Below are positions 12,681 to 23,790 of a DNA stretch of 64,000 nt, piece after piece (the first letter of the stretch is position 1; every line of letters begins with the position of its first letter). A program made the translations under genes and the position numbers. Source of the stretch: Pycnopodia helianthoides. Taxonomy: Eukaryota; Echinodermata; Asteroidea; Forcipulatida; Asteriidae. The notes beneath the pieces were generated by a model. It did not search any database. It saw only the letters and a list, made by a program, of their open reading frames with translations, and was not told where the DNA came from. The stretch is taken from assembly GCA_032158295.1 (NCBI GenBank), contig CM063249.1, forward strand, positions 13,372,078 through 13,436,077. Direction: 5' to 3'.

Positions 12681-13112
12681 GTAGCAGTACACGGTAAAGA
12701 TATCTGTTGTCATAATAATATCCTGCGTATTTGTCACCCCAACCCTCCCAAGATTTCAGGGCGAGATTGTGTTATCATCTTGGAACAATTTCGAAGAACT
12801 GCCAATAAATAAGATAGGCCTATCAAAGATTTATGCAAGGAAATCCACACAAAGGCCAGCTTTTTGGTGTATTGTTTTAAAAGGATTCTCTCAAAGCTTA
12901 ATATAAACACGACAGTATTAAAACTTACATTGAACTCTCAGTGTTACAGAGTCTATATGCGGTTATCACCGCAATTGTCTGTTTACTTAGTATAATGAGC
13001 AAAGTTTTCAATTATTTACAAGAGGTAGCAAAATGCAATCGAATGTTTATTGATCGAGACACAATGGATAGAGTAAATTTGATGCTAAATTCGTCGGCGT
13101 GTTTCTCTATGG

Positions 13113-13505
13113 TTAAAGGCACATCACAGTACACGTTTGGTAATGACTCTGAAAATTAATGGCAATAAAAACTTACTTGGTAAGAAGTGCAGCAGCGTTG
13201 GGTAGTATAACGGATTTTGAGAAACTTTGAACTTCGGTTATGGAAAATATATCACTTATTATTCCCCAAAATTCGAATCTGAGAAGCGTTTCTGTTTAGA
13301 AACGCTTCTCAGACTGTGTATTTCTATGGGGAATATTCTTCCTGCGTGGAAATATTTGCTCCGGCTTTTCGGTGATATCTCAAAAACGCGACCACCTTTT
13401 GAAGTGAAAATTTCACACGTTAGTTTTATTGTATGTATACCTACATTTATAAAGGATTAACACAATCGGTATGCTCCAATTACCAAACGTATGCAGCACC
13501 TTTAA
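13113..13505. mobile_element. TTAA-flanked MITE, family C
   Basis: TTAA bounds an element of 393 bp. The left TIR begins AAAGGCACATCACAGTACAC and the right end complements its outer and inner words, including ACGTTTGGTAAT. A perfect palindromic core (CTGAGAAGCGTTTC and complement around a short loop) lies at 13279-13312. Relatives are at 10264-10535 and, decayed, at 25300-25600. Confidence 0.85.
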
Positions 13506-13664
13506 TACTTAAACAAACATTTGCAATTACGGTTTGAGCCTGTTATAACACACACACAATTTATACAGGTATAGTTTGCGTAAAAGAAGCAGTCAGGTGG
13601 AAAAGGAGTGAAAATAGAGAAGTATCCAGCCAGAAGAAGAAGAACATGAACATAATTATTTCAG

Positions 13665-13881
13665 ATGTGAAGAAGAGGTGTTTGGTAAAAAAAATCCACA
13701 GCTTCCAAAGTTTATTGAGCCATTGGATGAAATCAATATGGATGAAACTGCAATTTTCAAAGTAGTTCCAACTTCAGAATGCTCCGTCCCAACTTTGAGA
13801 ATCGTCCCAACTAGAGATGGGACCGGTCCCACCGTGCAGCGGACCAGCGGCTGTGGACAACACTGGACTGTCGATGAGTGA
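13665..13881 (+). CDS. Candidate terminal exon, unrecognised
   Basis: After the acceptor-like ATAATTATTTCAG (ending 13664) a frame of about 72 codons runs to TGA at 13879-13881. The same frame is open a little further upstream, to a TAG near 13615. The peptide begins CEEEVFGKKNPQLPKF and carries an acidic stretch followed by Val-Pro-Thr repeats (VPTSECSVPT, VPTRDGTGPT). No domain is recognised. It lies between two MITEs, and no partner exon was identified, so a chance or transposon-derived frame is possible. Confidence 0.25.
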
Positions 13882-13990
13882 AGGGGTATAGTTGCTTGTA
13901 CGTAATGGAGTAACAATTGATTCTTCTCAGGTTTTGCCAGGATAATTACCGCCAATCACGTATACGAGCCTGTTGTGAGCCGAGAGAAAC

Positions 13991-14383
13991 TTAAAGGAAC
14001 ATTACAGAATTGGTAAGAAAACAAAATTGTAAAATATACTTTTGATCACAGATTTACATAAAATTTACACGGTCTAATGATGATGATAGTAGAAAACATC
14101 CCTCGAAATATTTATGTCTGAAATGCCATATTTGATGAGAAATGAATAAACTAATTTCCTAATTGGAGTTTATCGCTCAGTGAGCATTTTATTAATTTGT
14201 TGAATCTATATAATTTCATGCAAATGTGTAATCGGTTTTTCACTATTTTCTCGTGACCCAGATGGCCGATCGATCTCAAACTTCTACAGGTTTGTCAGTT
14301 TATGTATATGGTGGATTACATAAAGTGCTTACACTGCCAGCAACTGTTTTGTTAGCAAAAACCATTCTGTAATGTTCCTTTAA
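13991..14383. mobile_element. TTAA-flanked MITE, family B, copy 2
   Basis: It has the same TIRs and internal order as the copy at 12291-12680. It differs by scattered substitutions and short indels, such as the variable GATGATGATAGTAG segment. Both ends retain TTAA. Confidence 0.9.
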
Positions 14384-14689
14384 GAGGATACTCGGGACGG
14401 AACAAAATCACCTGTCTGTGTTCAGATAAGCTTGAGGCCTTTTTTCCTCCATCGAGTTATGCGAGCAAGATTATCTTGCATGCACCACTCGATAAAGTAT
14501 ACGGAATCTATACCGTGTTCAAACCATGCATTATAGTCGGGTCATTGCTGCTATTGTTCAGCACTTCGCGTTTGTCGAAAACAGCTTTACAAATTGAAAG
14601 GTTTGGTAATGATTGCTAAATTTGTCTTTCTCTGCTTTCTAAAAAAATAGATATATATTTATATATTAAATTTGTAGGGTAGATGGCCT

Positions 14690-14725
14690 TAGCTTTCGAT
14701 CCAAACTGGACCTTCGTCAGAGGCA
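14690..14725 (-). ncRNA. Hammerhead-ribozyme-like motif in the PLE tail
   Basis: Read on the minus strand, CTGACGA (14720-14714) is followed by GGTCC, loop AGTTT, GGATC and GAAA (14697-14694). This is the CUGANGA / helix II / GAAA layout of the minimal hammerheads found in PLEs. An extra A sits between CTGACGA and the helix II strand. Helix III would be only GC around TAAG, without a clear U16.1 cleavage triplet. It may be degenerate or a dimer-dependent form. Confidence 0.4.
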
Positions 14726-15294
14726 TAAACAAGAACAAACGAAAGCATATCCATTTATAGCAAAAAAAGAGAGGCAAGGAACAATGGGATGGTATCCAGA
14801 AAAAAGGGGGGGGGGAATTATAGCCAATCAAAGTTATTAGTTTACAAACAATGGGGCGGCCAAGAACCAATCAGAGTTATGTGGTGGGGACAAAAGGATG
14901 GTTAGTGAAAGGGTGGATTACTTGACCAAGCGGGAAACATGAAAGGACAGGATTAAGGGGCACGAGGCATCGGGTATGATGCCGCTAACATTAGGGAACA
15001 GGACCAAAGTATATACAACAACGTGAAAGGGAGGTAATTATAGAACAAGTCTGTGGAGAGAAGGGGTCATTGGGAAAAGAACAGGTCGATCTGCAAAAAA
15101 AACTTGTTGAGAAAAAGAACGGCAACAGTTAGCCAGTGGAGAAAACATGATTTTTAAAAACAACTTATTGGGAAAAAGATTGGAAAAACAAATCAACAAT
15201 TGAGGAGAACAGGTTATTAGCAGTAACTGTATTTATATTACATAAAATAAATAAGTAAGCAGTAAATGAAATGGGGGGGGGGGGTGATGGAAAT

Positions 15295-15813
15295 TTATTT
15301 GACACCGGTGTTGATGTTCAGTCCAAAGGGTTGGACTGTCTTAAGTTGGTGAATCCAGTGCGATTCTCTGAGTTTGCGGTGTGTGTCATCACCATTGCAA
15401 GCCTCAATCACCATAAGTTCAACATCTTTGACGTTGTGATTAGGGCTGTTGAAGTGGATGGAGACGGGGTACGATTTCTTAGTCTTTATGGAAGAGACAT
15501 GGTTCGCAAAGCGAAGACTGAGTTTGGTCTTAGTCTCTCCCACATATTGTAGTCCACATTTCTTACATGATATAACATAGACTACATTAGGTGTGCTACA
15601 TTGGGAGTCGGTCTTGATGTTGTAAGAAGAGCCATTGCTATGACTCTTCACTTTGAGTGCCGGTTTGATGTAGAGACATGTTCTACACTTGGAGCGGGTA
15701 CATTTGTGACAACCTAGTATTTCTGTTAAGGGTGGTGTTTGGCATGCACCTGGTTGGAGTTTAGCCCTGACTAGGATGTCTCCCAGGTTTTTAGGGCGGC
15801 GGAATGCAACCAT
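15295..15813 (-). pseudogene. PLE GIY-YIG endonuclease domain, frame-disrupted
   Basis: This 172-residue frame has the PLE order of features. First comes the linker (VAFRRPKNLGDILVRAKL). Next is a Cys cluster, CHKCTRSKCRTC at about residues 35-46, and then the GIY-YIG nuclease core, with VVYVISCKKCG near 77 and LQYVGET near 88, followed by a conserved Arg (KLSLRFANH) and His/Asn-rich region. In active PLEs this domain nicks target DNA for reverse transcription. Here it is detached by a frameshift from the upstream linker frame and lacks any RT, so it is a relic. It is recent enough to keep 172 codons open. Confidence 0.85.
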
Positions 15814-16129
15814 GCGGGAGCTCAGGGATTGCTGAGTATAACCTGTTAGAGGAGTGAAGTATAGTCATATTGTTATTGAGGATTGATGAAAGTTTAGGCA
15901 GTTTAGGGTGGAAGGTGGTAACTAGGGCAACTCTCTTGGTCGGGACTTTTTTTGTACCCGTGTTGGTCAACAGAGTATGACGAGGTATGTTGAGGGCTCT
16001 GTTGATGGCAAGTTGGACCCTGCGTTCGCTGTGGCCCCTTGAAACAAGGTGTTTCCTTAGGTCGGATGAACGACTTTTGTACAAGGTATATATATATATA
16101 CAGCATATATACATATATTACAACACCCC

Positions 16130-17468
16130 CCCCCCCGTATAACATTAAACTAGTCCCGGGACACCGGAGCCAATATGCCGATGATGTTACTCTAGCTGGT
16201 GACGGCGTTCTCTAAACGACCGTTGTAGATAATTAGAGTGTATCACTCTAACAGGCAGTGAGCGTGCTCAAGGGCCCAATTTTATACGGCTGCTTATTAA
16301 CCATTTAGCCACTGGCCCAAAGCGGTACACTGCTATACACGCGGTTGGAGAAATCGCTCACCAGCTTGTGTTTATTCTGAGAAAAACAGTAACATCAAAA
16401 TGAACTAGGTCAAGTCAATAGCAGTCATTTTTAATTTCCCCACTTCATACTTGCCGTCTAATTGCCAATGCTAATGATGATGACAATGCAGCTCTCATCA
16501 ATACCACGCTCATTAATTTTCTGAACCAAAAAAATAATTTTCTTTCCTGTAAAAAACAAAAAACTAATGACTTAGCAATTAATCACTATAATGAGCACTT
16601 TGATGCCAGATAAAAGCCTTCACAAAAGTATAATTGTGTATTGCACTAAAAATACCCGCCATAAAATTTACCGGCGGGTATAAATCGTTAACGAGAGGCA
16701 CTTATTGATCCCAGGGACTTCCCGAATAAGCTGTAATTTAGGACAATATTAACGGACAGGTCAAAACATTGTATTCGTAAATAAGCCTAATAAGCCTTGG
16801 GTATCTTTTAAAATGTTAACCAAGTTTCAAGCAATTTTCTGCAAGAGTGTTGAAAACCAAACATCTTTTCAGCAAACTCGGGCGGTGCAGGGACTAGGAG
16901 GGTTATCACTGAAAGTAGCCGAGCACAAAACATTTTTGCTTGCCAAACAAAGTGTACCAAACCAAAATAACATGTACCGTTTTTGACTGGTTTCCTGCTT
17001 AGTTTTTTTTGCTGAGCAGAAAATTTTGAAGCAAATTGTTAAGATTAAGCAGTTCGAATAAATTGGCCCTGGGTGTGATAAAATGTCATTAGTAAGCCCG
17101 CAACTATTTCTGCAAAAAACAACTTTCACTGCTTACAGTGATTGTTGACGTAATGGTCTAATTTTGAGTCCCGTGGTTTTTGACTTCCTACGTGGGGCAT
17201 TTTGGGTAAACTATGCCCCAGAAATGGGTCTGTTTTGCTCACAAGTGTAGGGTACTTTTTCCAAGATGGAGTCTGGCCAATTTATTCAAAAATTTAGAAG
17301 AAGGTGTCTATAAAATTGGACTTCTAAAATACTTTTTAGCTTTTAAAACATAATATTTGTAAGCAGTTGTCACTCATATTTTAGTATGGCCAGTTTACAC
17401 CACCCTGTCACGAAGTGCGGGTCATTCACCACAAATGCTGGTCGCTACTTGATAGGGTCTATTATCAT
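16130..17468. other. Intergenic sequence, no recognised gene
   Basis: Starts with TA-rich and poly-C simple sequence at the edge of the retroelement. The remainder contains no gene, tRNA or repeat I can name. The 86-codon frame at 16869-17129 on the minus strand has no motif. Confidence 0.4.
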
Positions 17469-17869
17469 TTAAAGGCACTGGACACTATTGGTAATTACTC
17501 AAAATAATTCTTAGCATAAAAACTTACTTGGTAACGAGCAATAGAGAGCTGTTGATAGTATAAAACTTTGTGAGAAACGGCTCCCTCTGAAGTAACGTAG
17601 TTTTTGAGAAAGAAGTAATTTCTCAGTAAAATATTTGAATTGATTTCGAGACCTCACGCGTGAGGTCTCGAATCGAAATCAAGCATCTGAAAGCACACAA
17701 CTTCGTGTGACAACATGGACAAGGGTGTTTTTTCTTCTATTATTATCTCGCAACTTCGACAACCAATTGAGTTCAAATTTTCACAGGTTTTTATTTTGTG
17801 CATATGTTGAGATACACCAAGTGAGAAGACTGGTCTTTGACAATTACCAAAGGTGTCCAGTGTCTTTAA
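17469..17869. mobile_element. TTAA-flanked MITE, family A, copy 2
   Basis: About 400 bp between TTAA sites, with TIRs AAAGGCACTGGACACTATTG and AAAGACACTGGACACCTTTG. The CpG-bearing palindrome GAGACCTCACGCGTGAGGTC is near 17648-17672. It has a short duplication (GAATCGAAATC) relative to the other copies. Confidence 0.9.
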
Positions 17870-17887
17870 CTTAGCCTTTCAAGGAAA

Positions 17888-18106
17888 GCACACTCTAAAA
17901 ACTTCCGGGTCAGAATTGACTCGGTTCCGGGTTCTAGGGGGCCAGACCCATTACTTGGTCATTGTGAAATGGAATCTGTGTCAAAATGATCCGGAAGTGG
18001 GTCACACTGACGTAGAATCAAAAGCTAAGTTTAATGAATACATCTAATTGATGTGTACTTCTCTTTTCAAGAACGTTAATTTATTCTACTGGTGATTTTA
18101 AAGTGT
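17888..18106. mobile_element. Short GGGTCA TIR element
   Basis: The left end ACACTCTAAAAACTTCCGGG is matched by an inverted TTTTAAAGTGTAGG at the right end. The body holds GGGTCA-type words such as GACCCATTACTTGGTC and TGGGTCACACTGACG. It is a non-coding relative of the element at 5222-8535. Confidence 0.6.
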
Positions 18107-18179
18107 AGGGTTACACCTGTGGGGGAATTGGGACACTTAAGCACAAGTCCGCACAAGGTCTAAGAAATAACAACAGTCT

Positions 18180-18410
18180 AAGAATCCACGGGTAAGAATT
18201 GAAAATAATTCCGGGTCCAAGGCAGCTTGACCCATTTCTGGGCCAGGCTGACCCGGACTTGGGATTTTAACTCAGATTCTACGTCAGTTTGACCAACTTC
18301 GGTGGCCTTTTTACACAGACTCCGGGTTATATACTGACCCAGAAATGGGTCAGGTGTTACAAGACCTGGAATGCGGGTCAATTATGACCCCGATTTCTTT
18401 TTTAGAGAAG
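18180..18410. repeat. GGGTCA-rich repeat
   Basis: A cluster of GGGTCA or TGACCC words in both orientations, for example GACCCATTTCTGGGCC and GACCCAGAAATGGGTC. The ends (TCTAAGAATCC and TTTTTTAGAGAAGAC) resemble decayed TIRs of the same family. Confidence 0.55.
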
Positions 18411-19466
18411 ACTGATCCTTTTTTCAATTGTCAATAAACAAATCACCCATCCAATCTGCGACAATCTCAACAAATGGAAGAAAACGGTTTGCGTTTTTCT
18501 TGGATTTAGTGCACGTTCATTATGCCCTTACCTCAGTTCCGGCAAGCAAAATAAGGAATGCTGCAATGGGAACCTCAAAGTACTGATGGACTTGGGCAGA
18601 TTTTAGACGGAAACAAAATGGTATCTAGAGGAGTGGTACTCGTATAAAAATACATAGTAAGCTTTCAGATTAAACTAATCAATACTTTTCCGATAATTAC
18701 CAATCCGGAAAATTATTTATATGAAAATTTTAATTTAACTCACCGAAGGTTGTTGCACTATGTTGTACAACTCCTAAATAGCATTATGTTTTAAAAATTA
18801 GCGTCCAAAAAGGAAGTATCCCTGCATGAAAGCAAATCAGTTTAAGTTTGGTTTTTTTCTTCTTCTTCTTTTTTCTTTGCGAATGAGACAAAATGCTCAT
18901 ACACAAAAAGTTTTCAAAAAAGGTCTTGCGATTTTGTGTAGCTGCTGATTCGATTTTACGGATTCAGTTTGTACGTAATCATTTTTTTCTTTTCACTTGA
19001 CGAAAGTGGGTGACCAAAATGCGGGTCAAGGTATAGAAACTCTGTATGTAGAAGGTGACCTACTAGAAGAGATTTAGCACACTTGAATCATTGATTAAAA
19101 TCCAAACTTACAGGACAATGATTTTCTAGACCTCACAAAATAGGAGCGTCGTGTTGACGTAAAAAACCTTTTAGATGACATAGATAAGACCAAAGTGTGG
19201 AACACAAAGTGGCCTTGACGCTTGCAGTTAAGCTGTTGTGCAACCCAATGGACAACAAAATCCAGCTTTTAGCCGTGTTAATGGAATTTCAATCTTGTTT
19301 ATGGTAGCAGAAAAAAGAAGAAAAAAGGAATGGATTGTTGGCGCCAGCGACTGTATTAGAATATGCACATGCATTCTTAATTGCTTTGCTTTCAAATTGT
19401 GCTTTTAACTTGTATATTAATCAAACTTAATTAGCCTCACGTCCTTGGATTTTTTTTTTTTTATAG
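18411..19466. other. Intergenic or intronic sequence, nothing recognised
   Basis: AT-rich sequence without a gene or a definable repeat. If 19467-19710 is a real exon, part of this stretch is its intron; the T-rich tract at 19450-19462 would be the polypyrimidine tract. Confidence 0.4.
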
Positions 19467-19710
19467 AAAGCATCCGCTTCTGACCCACACGGGAAGATGT
19501 AGGACAAGGTTAAAATACTCCGGTCTTTCCGGATTCACTTCTTATGATGTTCCTCCTGCGATTCCACTCGACAAACGAATCCGTAAAAAACTCGAGAAGT
19601 ATACATTGTACAATGACAAATTCGACCAACAAGCGGACTGGGGTATCATTTCAAGCTTCACCGTGCGATTCCACTCTTACGACAACAATCTCCACTTAGG
19701 TCTATATTAG
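19467..19710 (+). CDS. Candidate terminal exon, conserved-looking, unrecognised
   Basis: A long T tract ending TTATAG precedes a frame of 80 codons that starts one base into the exon and ends at TAG (19708-19710). There is no ATG, so it must be spliced to an upstream exon if real. The peptide runs from KHPLLTHTGRCRTRLKYS to SFTVRFHSYDNNLHLGLY. In between are a Pro-rich turn (DVPPAIPLDK), a basic-acidic stretch (RIRKKLEKYTLYNDKFDQQ) and many aromatic residues. Composition and codon use look coding, unlike the AT-rich flanks. I do not recognise the family and found no upstream exon. Confidence 0.45.
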
Positions 19711-20710
19711 CGTCAAATTTCTGCGCTAGCTGTGTAAGCAAAAGTTGCTTAGTCAATGTGAAGTACACACCCTCTGACCAAACAGCATCTCCCTGCTAAC
19801 CTGTGAAATATGCTTACGTTAAGTGCGGGATTTAAGCGCCGAATAATGTTTCGTTCAGTGTAAACAGACCCATGAAAATAGGCCCAGGGCCCAACATGCA
19901 GCTCACAATATTCTGCTTTTATAACAGTGCACTGTTAACACAGAATTACGTGTATACGCTCTAAAAAAAAAAAATCTCCACAGTCAGAATTGACTCTGTT
20001 TCGCGTCTCATGGAGCATGACCCAGCCATTAAATAAGCGTTACCTTGTTTTCATGTATAAACATAAAGTTTAAACTTAATTATAAGGTAACCAAATACAA
20101 CTTACGGGGCCCTTGAATAAGAAACTGGTGCATATAAATTACTACGTGGGCCTAATATTGTTAGTAAGAAAAATACCGACCCTTTGAAATAATGTTATCA
20201 CCTCCACTCCAATTAACAGTATACCTAGGCCTACTATACTATAGTTGTCCCAAAATAGCAAATTTCGTTATTAAGAATTACGAAGGAACAGTGCAGTGTT
20301 GTCAAAAATATTTCGTTTCCGCTCAAAATAAAGACTATAGCAGTGGATGCATTTCAAAAACATTACACAGTCCTTTAAAACAGCGTCCTCCTTGTCACAC
20401 TGAACTTCTTCAGAAGACAAGCAGCTGAAAAGTGCTTTTACCTGTGTGGTTTCGATGACAGAGAGCGCTGTCAACAGGAGCAGATTGGATTGAAAAAAAT
20501 CTATATACAGAAATATAATTTGAACTCGAAAGAGGGCAGTATATCAATCCCGGAAAGATTACTGTGTTCAATCAGCCTATTGAGTATGGTGGATAGGAGC
20601 CACAGTTTGGTTTGGGTGTATACAGACACCCAAACATAGCATTAAATGTGTCAACTATATTTCAAAACTGCTTATTGCCTACTACCAATTGGACGCTGTC
20701 ATGTCTGAAA
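19711..20710. other. Intergenic sequence, no recognised gene
   Basis: It contains a decayed GGGTCA-type fragment near 19960-20030 (GTCAGAATTGACTCTGTTTC). No gene was recognised. The frames at 20192-20428 and 20271-20474 overlap antisense to each other and have no motif. Confidence 0.4.
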
Positions 20711-20992
20711 CCCTGTCCTGGTTAGCCTGAACATCTGACGTCACACTTCGAGGCTCGTGAATGAAAAAAAAAAACGCCAGATACCGGCAGTGAGCACCTG
20801 GCAGGAACCTGCCAGATGTACCTTTGACCTTGCATCCATTCGCACGGATGGAGATTCGTAGTTACTACACACGTAAATGAAAGTCAGTACATATTGAATA
20901 AAACAGCATTTATGCACACGGGCATGCAGCAGACGATAAAAAGTGGTTAGCTGAAAAACTACGTCACTTCGGAGTGGACCAATCATAACACA
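20711..20992. repeat. Single-arm relative of the 29.3 kb foldback
   Basis: The words ACATCTGACGTCACACTTCG, AGGCTCGTG, ACGCCAGATACCGG and CCTTTGACCTTGCATCC match one arm of the foldback at 29303-29776. The right half also has an inverted TACGTCACTTCGGAGTGG. It is a decayed or solo copy. Confidence 0.6.
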
Positions 20993-21426
20993 GATATGGA
21001 AAGCTTACGCCACTACAAGTGTATCCAATGAAATCAATGGACCTATAAGACCAGTGCATGTCTTTGCGGATAAAGACAGCGGAACAGTCTGTGTATTGGT
21101 GTGCCCACGAGGCACAGTAATTGGTTCGACGCATGATAGAGGTCGCCCTGACTTACGCGTGGCAGACATTGTGACAAAAATGGCAATTAATAGTATGGAA
21201 GATTGAATAAATCAGCGATTGAAGGAAGCAGGTGATGGCGCCCGTTGATATATTGTATACCATACCTTCCTATGTGAGTATTGTAACTAAAGGTTATACC
21301 TTCACACTGGAGGCACTGCTTGACAAGTTGCTACACGAATGATCCACTACATGGATTGTATTTAAACGCTGACCTGGGAGGCAAAAAACTCTCCACTGTA
21401 ATTTTACATGTCCAGTATCTTAATAC

Positions 21427-21675
21427 CGTCTACATTCCTTGAGTGTCCTCTTTGTTTTTCTATTATGCCTTACGCTTAGCTTCCTCTTGAATGGGAGTAG
21501 CAACATGTCACTGTGGCACCTACAACACTTTGTAAGGCACCGCAGAGATGATCCTATCAGTGGAATAAAGATCAGTGACGGCGACTCCCATTATGCACCC
21601 GAAGAGAAGAGGGGGCAGGTGCACAGAACCAAAAGCGCGTATAAGCGCGCGAATAAGAGGAACCCTTCGTTTTAA
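21427..21675 (+). CDS. Candidate secreted basic peptide exon, unrecognised
   Basis: An open frame runs from just after TAA (21421-21423) to TAA at 21673-21675. It starts with a signal-peptide-like stretch, SVLFVFLLCLTLSFLLNG (21442 on). A region rich in charged residues follows, with dibasic KR sites near the C terminus (EEKRGQVHRTKSAYKRANKR, then NPSF). That layout, hydrophobic leader plus KR sites, is typical of peptide-hormone precursors. No in-frame ATG precedes the leader, so a spliced upstream exon would be needed; TTG at 21439 is not a likely start in an animal. The first ATG in frame (21502-21504) lies after the leader. A chance frame cannot be excluded. Confidence 0.3.
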   Translation, partial: RLHSLSVLFVFLLCLTLSFLLNGSSNMSLWHLQHFVRHRRDDPISGIKISDGDSHYAPEEKRGQVHRTKSAYKRANKRNPSF

Positions 21676-21688
21676 ACAGGAGCATACA

Positions 21689-21945
21689 ATAGATAGGTTG
21701 CAGTCATAGAGCTATAGCTCTATGGTTGCAGTATGACGTAAATCGGCCATCTTTACGGGCAGTTTAGAACAAACAGTCATGCGTTTCGTGTGAGAACGGC
21801 GTGCAACACGCGCGCATTTCACGAAACTCATTGCAGGATTGGTCAGTGAACAACGCGGCTGCGTTAATAAGTTGAGCGTTTGACGCACCTGCAAGCCAAA
21901 ATGCAATTTGCCCGTAAAGATGGCGTCTACTGGGAACTATCTATA
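21689..21945. mobile_element. Short element D, intact copy (257 bp)
   Basis: Bounded by ATAGATAG and CTATCTAT, with a TATGACGTAAATCGGCCATC / GATGGCG inner structure and an AGAGCTATAGCTCT palindrome near the left end. A second copy at 49841-50637 carries two further insertions, which define the limits of both. Confidence 0.75.
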
Positions 21946-21979
21946 GGACCGTGGCATGGTACGGCAGTGTTGTTGTAGT

Positions 21980-22370
21980 CAACACTTTTCAGTCGAGTAT
22001 ATGCACTGCAGAGTACTAAGGTTACCGAGTAGTACTAGAGTACTTTTGGGCCATCGAGTACGAGAACATTGTCCGAGTACTGAGTATTCTTATATCAGTG
22101 TATCAAGTCTTGTATCTCCTAGATACGAGTAAACTTCTATTAAAAAAACCCCATGCAAATGAGTTATATAACAACACTTTATTAAAAAAAACCAACAAGT
22201 TTCAATGTGTGCTTAAACATGAATACATTTTACTTTTTCCAGAGCTGTATTACAGAGCTGGCATTAGCGCATGTATAGGAAAGCCGAAAGGAAGGAGGTA
22301 TTTTGATCACGAGTACTAGAAACCGTACTCGAGTAGCACTCGAAATACAGGTCCCGAGTACCGTTACTAA
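21980..22370. repeat. GAGTAC-rich repeat
   Basis: A stretch with many short words such as CCGAGTACTGAGTA, CGAGTACGAGAAC and TACTCGAGTAGCACTCG on both strands. It is related to 11060-11140. It may be a foldback element: GAGTAC words are concentrated at both edges (22015-22090 and 22308-22360). Confidence 0.5.
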
Positions 22371-23570
22371 ACTGCCGTACGATAGCGACATACAAACCTC
22401 ACCAATACGCCGACACTTGAAACGGTTACAATTTAAATAAAATAATGTAAATTAAACAAGTTATTTTTGGCCTTGTTTATTAGCTTTAAAAAAAGTATGA
22501 TATCAATATTGTGATTGAGGTAAACACGTTTTCCCAACGTACTGCACGCTGCAGTAACCCATGGCACCCGTGTTTTTTCTAACAGGGTATGGCATCGCAG
22601 GGTTAAAAAGACGAACCTTGTACATTCCAGGGCATTTTATGGCAAACAAGATACGAGATTGGTCATATAGTCAATTTACATTTTGTGTCCTAATTTTCAC
22701 ATAAATTCACGAGTTCAAATAACGGCTGAACAAGTATTAAGATGGCCCCCTTTTTCATATACAAAATTGATTAAAAAGGGGGCACATCTTAAATGTAAGA
22801 TTTTTTTCTTCTTCCACTCAGTTGTATAGGCCTATTGTACAAATCGTGCAGGAAGTAAACAAATAATGATAACCTTGTGAAACTATTGACGGCAGGAATC
22901 TTGCAGTGCAGGCATATATATTTAAAATGGTACACTAGAAGTCAAGATTGCTCTAAACACAAGACATGTACGTCGTGGTTTGGATTTAATACTAGATATG
23001 TGCTAGATATGTATTTTTAGGCTGCAGTGACTGCAATCCTGTTGCTAAGTCGTTGTGTAATACGCACGTGCGTATCTGCCGCACGCCCACAGTTTCCGCA
23101 CTTCCGACTGGCACATGTTTCTGTGAAATTTTACCAAAAACTCCACATTGATCCTTAAAAGCACTTCTTATGCGAAAGTTTTAACTTTGAAAAGACTTCA
23201 CTCTTTGAAAAAACGTTCATTAATGCCAAAAGTCAAATTAATCAACTTTTGCATCTGATTGGCTTCTGATAATCAGTGGAGCCAGTTTGTGTGAAGTGGG
23301 CGTGGCTTACCGTGAAAATACGTCACACTTACGAACAGGGTCAAATTGCACAAAAACTCCCTAAGCACACACAGACCTAAGAAAATAGTTATAGAAGTTT
23401 ACATTGTTTAAACTGGTTTCATTATCGTTTTACCTTAAAGCTGGCGGCCCAATGACGTCAATGCAAATAGTTATGGCAAAGTCATGTTTAGAATCCAATA
23501 CTGCGGCTGCAAGCAGCCAGTACAAGAGCAACCGATAGCGGTCAAAAAACGGCTTCAAGTTTTGACCTAT
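22371..23570. other. Intergenic sequence, no recognised gene
   Basis: No gene is recognised. A small hairpin at 22739-22790 pairs AAGATGGCCCCCTTTTT with AAAAAGGGGGCACATCTT around a 16-base loop. The rest shows no repeat I could define. Confidence 0.45.
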
Positions 23571-23790
23571 CACTCTAAAAACTTTCGGTTCAGAATTGAT
23601 GTATGGGGACTGGCCCATTTCTGGGTCAGATCGACCCAGAATCCTTGTCAAAATGACACAGAAATGGCTCAAACTGACGCAGAATATGAGTTAACACCCC
23701 GTTTTAGCCCATTTTTAGAGGCCAGCCTGACACGGATATAGGTCAGGCCTCTTGGAACCCGGAATCCGCGTCATTGCTGGAAGTTTTTTA
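23571..23790. mobile_element. Short GGGTCA TIR element
   Basis: The left end CACTCTAAAAACTTTCGG is matched in inverted form by CTGGAAGTTTTTTA on the right. Inside are TGGGTCAGATCGACCCAG and similar words. Non-coding. Confidence 0.6.

Larger units (their letters stand above)
14660..16120 (-). mobile_element. 5'-truncated Penelope-like retroelement
   Basis: The minus strand carries the C-terminal part of a Penelope-like element (PLE) protein in two frames. 15791-16114 encodes the post-RT linker, with KVPTKRVALVTTFHPKLPKL and SSILNNN. A frameshift near 15800 leads into 15295-15813, starting VAFRRPKNLGDILVRAKL. The downstream non-coding part reaches about 14660 and includes a hammerhead-like motif. 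Reverse transcriptase catalytic motifs are absent, so it is a dead 5'-truncated copy. Confidence 0.85.
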
